NCBI RefSeq assembly: GCF_033439725.1
Contig: NW_026944385.1
Coordinates: 2,637,001-2,701,000, forward strand
Direction: 5' to 3'
Source: Neurospora tetraspora
Lineage: Eukaryota > Ascomycota > Sordariomycetes > Sordariales > Sordariaceae
DNA: 64,000 bases
Below, piece by piece: positions 58,220 through 64,000 of the stretch. Under the pieces are notes generated by a model. The model was given only the letters and a program-made list of their open reading frames with translations. It did no database searches and was not told where the DNA came from. Position 1 is the first letter of the stretch. Each line of letters opens with the position of its first letter. Made by a program: the position numbers and the translations under genes.

Positions 58220-60800
58220 AGTAGGTTGTTAAGGTTGTTCTATTTAATAGGTTTAGCCTTTTTACTCCTTTTCTTACTCTTTAACGTTAGTATAGCCTTC
58301 TTACTTCCCTTCTTTAAATCAAGTATAGCTTTCTATTTAAGGGTCTCGAGAATTTTTAGGGTCTTCTACTTTATTTCTATAGGAAGGGCATGTTCGTTAA
58401 GGATAACTTTGGTAAAGTTCTTAAGGCGGCCTTTCTTTTTAGGAGTAATGCGAGGGTCTCTAAGACGAAGGTAGAAATTGTAGAAATCCTATTAAAAGAA
58501 GATTAGTTAATAATTATATATAGAATAATAAATAGGGTTATAGATAGGCGGAGTATATATAAGGGGCTCTTTATAATACTAACGAGGGTGTATATGAGTA
58601 AGGTTTAAGGTTTTTTCTATAATTATCCTATTTAATATAATATAACGATAAAGTAGTTTATATTAAGTAGGGATATTATATTTGTTATTGTAGGGTTCGA
58701 GGGTAAGCGGGTCTTTAAATTAGTCGGTTAGGATATACTTCTTTATTTAAAAGTATTTGTAATTAATTAATTCGAGGGCAACGTAACTAATTTATAATAG
58801 TAATTTACCTAAATACGTACGGTCGATACATTTTTATTGTTAGCGGGTTTATTAATGTACGATTTTTTCTTTGAAAGTCTAGTATTAATTAGTAATTATT
58901 TCTATAATAGTAATAACTAGTTTATAAATATTGTTATTACCGTTAAGAAATTAATTTTTAATATTAAGGTTGTTCGATTCAATTAGCAATGTAATTCTAA
59001 TACTATAGTTCCTATACTTCTTAATATAATAATATACTTATTAATTTCTAATAGGGAGCCAATTCTTCTAGATATATTGAAGAATTAGTATTTAACCTTT
59101 AAACTATTTCTTTAACCTCTCCTAAGCTCCCTAAAACTCTAATTCGGTTTTAGCGTACATTATAAGCTTAAATCTAGTTATAATATTATTGGGATCGTTA
59201 GTAACCTTGGTAATTTTGCTTACAATTAGTTTATTAAGGGTATTGTTAGCTCGTACGGATGAATAAACCTTTTGATCAGTTAAATTAAAAGAAACCGGAT
59301 TTTCCTATTTATTTTTACCCTCTTTATCCTTAGAGTTATTGTCGTCGTTATCCTTCTGTTTCTTCTACTTCTTTTTAGTGTTGAATAGAACGTTTTTAGT
59401 AATGTGGAATAAATAAAGCTATTGCTAGGTATTAAGGAATACTTTACCTAATACTTACTTTATTTCTTTATATTTATCTGTAATAATAATAGAGGGGGTT
59501 AATAGATTATATCGTAACTTCAATTTATAGGTAGCTTCGATTAAGAAATTAAAGGCTACCTCCTTTTCGTTGTTAATAATATTAAAAATATAATTAAATA
59601 CTAAGCTAATAAAGGAAACGCTCGAAATTCAGTAAAAGGTATAATTAAACCGGTTAGTATTATACGTATTATTGATAATTATAATTTCGGGGAATATCTT
59701 AACTATCGATATATAGGCTAAGAAAGTAAAAACGAGGCCCAATAACCGTTCTAGGTCTTCTAGATCCATCTTCTTAATATATTTAAGATTATTATCGTTA
59801 AATAATTTAATTAAAATACCGGTAGGGGTATAATTATTAAAATTATACCGACGAATCTTTGCCTATATATTATATATATCAGCTTGTATATATACGGATT
59901 TAAAAAAGTCCTTTCGCACTATAATTATAATCTCTCGAATTCGTATAGCATTAAATTTAAAAATATCGTTAATCTTCTTAAAAATATTTAAATTTATTTT
60001 ACAACATTAAAGGTACGCAAATAGGTATTAAAATTAATTGTGATTATAAATATAATAGTCTAGAGTAGAATATAATAAAAATACTAAAGATTATCCCTTT
60101 TAATATCCTTATTTATAAACCCTTTCTATTAATAATTACACTTTCGTAAGGCTATTTTTCGAATAGTTACTGTAGATTCGCGGGGTTTACTATAGTAGTT
60201 ACAAATAATATAATACCGTATATAGTCTTTAACGGCGGCTCTAAGGTTATTGCGACCTTATATATAGTTAATTATAAATTTATAAAATTTCACCTATTCG
60301 TTAATAATTTCGTAAAGAGCTTTAATCGTAACTGTAGAAAATATAGTACGGTAGAGGGTAGATTAATAATTATATCCCTATAATTAAAGAATTCTTCGTA
60401 TCTTTCGTCGTCGCTATCGGCCAACTCGGTACCTTTACGAGAAGGGAAATCGCGATTTAAATCAAAATTAAAATCGCTCTCTTACTACAGTAGTTATATT
60501 AAAGGGGGTAGACTAGGATTAGGATTAGGATTAGGACCAAGTAATTATATACTAAAATTAATACTAAAATCGCTATTATAGTTGTTAGAATCGCTAAAAT
60601 CGCTAGGAGAATTAACGAAAGTATCGTCGTCAAAGAAGCCTTTCTACTCTTTAACGTTAATAAAGGGATCGCTATCGCTATCGCTATTAATATTATCGAT
60701 TTGGGTAAGGTCGATAGCTACGCCGTCATCTAAATTCCACGGCGGTATCTTAAGAATCTTATACGCAATGCGCGCAATATTTTGAGGCTTTAGGAAAGTT
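58220..60800 (-). pseudogene. MULE-B transposase, broken
   Basis: Minus-strand frames parallel MULE-1 and MULE-A: an acidic N-terminal part (60,580-60,790), the TRKI-type region near 59,940, the core near 59,650-59,700 and the Lys-rich stretch near 58,230-58,470. All are interrupted by stops. Confidence 0.75.
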
Positions 60801-61591
60801 AATAACTAGTTCTGGTGATTAATATAATTGATATTTACGTACGTGCGGTCGATTCTAGCCTATTCTGGTGATCAAAGGTAGCTTAGTTGTAAAGAGGGAA
60901 TAGAAAAAAGGTTATAAAGGTTGAAAGGCATTTACTAAGTCTAAAAATCACTAAATCTAAAGATAGAGGTCGTACATATATGGGTCGTGCACATGGGGTC
61001 CACTAGCTGACTGGGCTTGGCACTGTCTTACACGGAAAGGGTATTGTATAATTACAGTAAAAAATATTTTACACGTTAAACCCTAACCAGATGGGTGCCC
61101 GTATAGGGATGGGTGCCCGTGTAAGACGACCCGGGTGCCCGCGGATGAAATGCCATAAATTTATAAGGAAAACGAAACGTAGCGGCGAAAACGACGAATA
61201 GCGCGAGCAAATAGTAGAATTACGCTTCTAAATTACCAATAGACAGGCCATCCACATAGTACGCATTTAAACCCCAAGTTTCAAACTCTTCTTTACTCCC
61301 TGAAAATTTTTCGAGGTAGGGGAGCACCGGTTTTCGGAACGGCGGCAAATCGAGAGAAGGGGAAGCTTTAAGAGAAGCGATCTCAACAATTAATTACTCG
61401 ATGGAAGAGGCAAATTATCGTTATCGTTCCTAGGAATTCGTCGACCAGGCATTCGAGAAGTAGCTACTAAAACATCGTAGATAGGGTAGTCGCTTAGGGG
61501 AACGGGAGCGACCGCGGGGAGGGGAGACTCTTCGGGCGTACCTACGAGAGAAGGGTAACGGTATTAACCTGAAAAGAATGGTCAAATATAA

Positions 61592-61856
61592 TGTAACGGG
61601 TCTAAACGAGTTGAGCACAGCGAGCAGTCGTGTAAGGTTGAAATGCTATATTTAATAAGGAAAGTAGGAAAAGAAGACTACACCAGAAGGGTACAATTGA
61701 GACAAGGTTTTAAGGTGCGGCGCACGGGCCAGGCAGGCCAGGCAGTCGGGTGGGTCCAACCAACCAGAGGGGGTGCATTGGCCTTGGCGCCGGCCAGCTG
61801 CATGCTATTGGCTTGGCAACAGCCAAGCTTAACCCCTAGGCTCTAGCCCTATAACA
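61592..61856 (-). repeat. 5' LTR of TGTAACGGG element
   Basis: 265 bp, the same length as 52570-52834. It ends TATAACA on the plus strand (from CATGACA) and is followed by TTTAT. Confidence 0.85.
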
Positions 61857-61861
61857 TTTAT

Positions 61862-62174
61862 AACCGCGCGCGATCTTTTCTATCGCTTCGCCTCAATTAT
61901 ACACTTTCATTCTAGCATTAGCAATAAAGGTTCAAGTCAGCCTTACGACTTCGATTCGATCGACTCGCCGCAACGAATTTACTAATTTTTATTTAGATTT
62001 TACTCTTTATTTAATTTTACGCTTCGTCGAATTAATATTAGCGCCGGCGCGGGTACCGGTATTAATATCGGGAATCTTAGTACCGGTATTAGCAATATTA
62101 GAAATCCGGGTATTAGGGAATCGTTATCGTTATTTCTATCCTTAGCCTTTTGCTATACTTTCTATCAAACATCA
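61862..62174. other. unassigned mutated repeat between two LTR elements
   Basis: This 313-bp segment has AT-rich, RIP-like composition with repeats of ATTAG/CCGGTATTA type and no recognisable domain. It probably belongs to an older element into which the TGTAACGGG element or the Copia element inserted. Confidence 0.45.
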
Positions 62175-62548
62175 TGAACTCTTATGGTGTTGAGCCTCAT
62201 TAGCCTCGTGAGCAGAGCCTCACAAAGTACTAGTACATGGGTAGACAAGGGTGTCTCAAGGGTAGACGAGGCAAGCGGATATAAAAGGAAGCGTTATATC
62301 TTGGACTAGAGGGCTCTAGAGGGCAAAAAATGTGTATATATATATACTATAGAGAAGACTAGAGAAGAAAGGGAAAAGAAATGTAGAGGGCTAAAATACA
62401 AAAGGGTGTGAGGGCATGGACCTATACGATAAGATAAGAGAGGGGTGGGGATATAAACCCACCCGACAATACGCTCCCGTAGCCCGAAATAGCTTATAGG
62501 GACTCTCATAAGTAAACAAACAATAAAACCATAGTATTGAGGCTCTTA
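62175..62548 (-). repeat. candidate Copia 3' LTR
   Basis: On the minus strand the expected TGAGAGCC tip reads TAAGAGCC and the end reads TAAGAGTTCA. Composition is near normal. The limits rest on these tips alone, with no second copy to confirm. Confidence 0.55.
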
Positions 62549-62589
62549 ATTACCCCAAGGAACCTTCCTAGCTTCTAAACCTAATATTA

Positions 62590-64000
62590 ATACAAATTTG
62601 CTATACTTATCCGCTTTTAATGGTTTCGTTAAGCCGTTTACAATTATGTCCTTTCCTTTAGTATCAATAATATTAAATTCCTCCGCTTCGACGTTCTCAA
62701 TAATCTATTTAAATTTAATATTTATATACTTATTCCTCCCGGGTACTTTACGATTAAATACCCTATCCCTTATATTCTTCCTATCTATATATAGTATTTT
62801 CAACGGCGGTTGAGTATACCCTAGCTCTTTTATTATATACGTAATCTATTATAATAATTTTATAGTTGGAACCAAATTTGTAAATTCCGCCTCTATTATA
62901 TTAGTTATTACGAAAGCTTACTTTTTTAACTTTTAAAAAATTAGTCCCCTAGCTAGAAATACTATATAGCCGCTAGTATTATAACGAGTCGCTAAGTCGT
63001 CTATAAATCAAGTATTGTTAAATATTTTTAAATCTATACTCTAGGGTAAGATTCTCCCTCCTAAAACGATGCCCGTATCCCCCGTCTTAGTTAAATAACG
63101 AAAGAAATTTTTCATTATAGCTATAGAGCCAATTATTAGTGTCGTATTAGCCTTATATAATTTATTAACCGTAAAGGTAATATTTAATCGTATACCTATT
63201 AATAGGTAATTTAAACTACTAATCTTCTTTATATATTTCTTTTATTGCTTTGGTAATTCGTCCTTAGTCTTATGATCTCTAATTTTAGTTTCTTGAGGCA
63301 ATAGCGTATTAATTCCGTATAGATTATTGTAATTAAATTTCTTAATTAAAGATTTCGTATACTTAATTTAAAATATAAAAATTATTCTTTCTTCCCTATT
63401 CCTTACAATATCGAAGCTTAAAAAAATCTTTACCTCCCCCAAATACTTAAGCTTGAAAATAGGTTAAGAGTTTATTTTTAATATCGAAGATAATTGTTTT
63501 AAAGGGTATTATAATAAGGAGGTTATCGACGTAGAGTACTAGTAGCGCTCCCAACTTTTCATTATTGAATAAATAAATATTATTACTTACCGGTACGAAA
63601 CCTAGGCCTTTTAAAATTAGTAAAAGGGTTTAAAACTAATATAAAGGCGCTCTCTTAAATCCGTAGAACGCTCTTCGAAGTAAACAAACTAAGCGATTTC
63701 TCCTATCCCGAAATCCCTTCTTAAGCCCTATCGGTTTATCCCGAAATCCTTTTCAAATTCTATTAGTTGCTTAACGTAGTATTTCTTATTTAAGGGTATT
63801 TGGGCGTTCAGGAATATTATATTAAAATCAAATTGGTAATAATCTAAATCTAGTACTACTATAATAGTTAAAAATATTTTAACGTTTACCGTATTAGTTA
63901 TTATAGCGTAGACTTCTTCTAAATCCTAAGAGCCTTAATACGCTACCTATTTAACTCTAACCTCCTTTATTTTTCAACTCGAGGTTTTCTTGCTTATTAT
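62590..64000 (-). pseudogene. Copia reverse transcriptase and RNase H, broken
   Basis: On the minus strand, from right to left: a reverse transcriptase piece near 63,650, YLGEVKIFLSFDIVRNRE (about 63,450), and NYNNLYGINTLLP (about 63,320). Then come the RNase H blocks GYIVFLARG and VITNIIEAEF (about 62,970-62,890), and the end FNIIDTKGKDIIVNGLTKPL (about 62,690-62,630). The blocks and their order are typical of Copia pol. RIP-type stops interrupt it. Confidence 0.85.

Larger units (their letters stand above)
56899..61154 (-). mobile_element. MULE-B, Mutator-like element, minus strand, 3' end lost
   Basis: The right end reads, on the minus strand, GGCATTTCATCCGCGGGCAC, with GCACCC repeats at offsets 17, 39 and 57, then GGTTAGGGTTTAACG. 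The transposase is on the minus strand (about 60,800-58,220, continuing to 57,240), with RIP-type stops. Near 56,900 the sequence equals the MULE-1 3' subterminal region (TTCAATGCTTGGCACG), but the terminal repeat is missing. A 394-bp solo LTR is inserted at 57720. The flank ATAAATTT at 61155-61162 matches the left flank of MULE-A at only six of eight bases. Confidence 0.8.
52570..61856 (-). mobile_element. LTR element (TGTAACGGG family), minus strand, split by MULEs
   Basis: Two 265-bp LTRs (52570-52834, 61592-61856) in the same orientation are flanked by CTTAT (52565-52569) and TTTAT (61857-61861), which differ by one RIP-type change. Immediately inside the left LTR the minus strand reads AAGGGGGAGCAGGGGGATAA, a clear polypurine tract, so the left copy is the 3' LTR. 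Internal sequence (52835-54123, 61163-61591) reads as a gag-like protein with a CTNCRSGPY knuckle on the minus strand. No reverse transcriptase is seen. Confidence 0.8.
62175..64000 (-). mobile_element. Copia-type LTR retrotransposon, 3' part, runs off the window
   Basis: A candidate 3' LTR (62175-62548, starting TAAGAGCC and ending AGAGTTCA on the minus strand) is preceded by a Copia reverse transcriptase/RNase H frame on the minus strand. The left flank, and the 5' LTR to the right of 64000, cannot be checked. Confidence 0.75.

Noticed and set aside
1-64000. CRISPR arrays, bacterial operons or a secondary-metabolite cluster
   Set aside because: The sequence is eukaryotic with spliceosomal introns; no spaced identical repeats and no backbone biosynthetic enzymes are present.

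Overview
The window is nuclear DNA of a filamentous ascomycete, most likely a Sordariomycete. The evidence is short spliceosomal introns of 62-118 bp with TGCTAAC-type branch sites, fungal-type proteins, and an abrupt switch from a gene-rich arm to an AT-rich block that looks mutated by repeat-induced point mutation (RIP). I cannot name the species.

Bases 1 to about 12,120 are a normal gene-rich arm with six genes, all intact: an ER FKBP prolyl isomerase ending in HNEL (-), a spliced 82-residue Ser-rich protein of unknown role (+), a 121-residue two-RPEL protein (-), an N-myristoylation-type TLDc protein resembling yeast Rtc5 (+), a HIG1-domain respiratory supercomplex factor resembling Rcf1 (-), and threonine dehydratase (+). 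Strands alternate, so the pairs are divergent or convergent. I set exon boundaries by joining reading frames across introns. One FKBP intron needs a GC-AG pair. The genes form no obvious pathway cluster.

From about 12.4 kb to the end there is no intact gene. The block is a nest of transposons with TpA in place of CpA, CpG retained, and stop codons where Gln or Trp is expected. Target-site duplications (TSDs) let the order of events be read. A Helitron helicase remnant (about 16.1-17.8 and 38.7-40.5 kb) was split by Gypsy-1 (17,768-38,712, TSD GGATA). Gypsy-1 was split by MULE-1 (20,509-32,392, 8-bp TSD TATTAGAT). MULE-1 was split by Gypsy-2 (23,519-31,632, TSD CCCGC). Gypsy-2 received a 746-bp inverted-repeat element carrying a tRNA-like Pol III unit. 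Gypsy-1 also holds a solo LTR and MULE-2 (34,946-36,294), which carries a second copy of the tRNA-like element. The Helitron also holds MULE-3 (38,834-39,707).

Farther right are a gag-bearing Gypsy fragment (40.5-42.7 kb), a minus-strand Gypsy (42.8-47.6 kb), another minus-strand Gypsy end (49.7-52.6 kb), a minus-strand LTR element (52,570-61,856) split by two tail-to-tail MULE fragments, and a minus-strand Copia element running off the window at 62.2-64.0 kb. On the left edge is a 2.3-kb gag-only LTR element (13,253-15,571, TSD TCTAT).

Three observations are the most unusual. MULE ends of different subfamilies share a three-repeat motif at fixed offsets 17, 39 and 57. One MULE carries an unmutated, GC-rich fragment that looks captured from host genes. 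Two MITE-like elements share tips and a tRNA-like core but have different arms.
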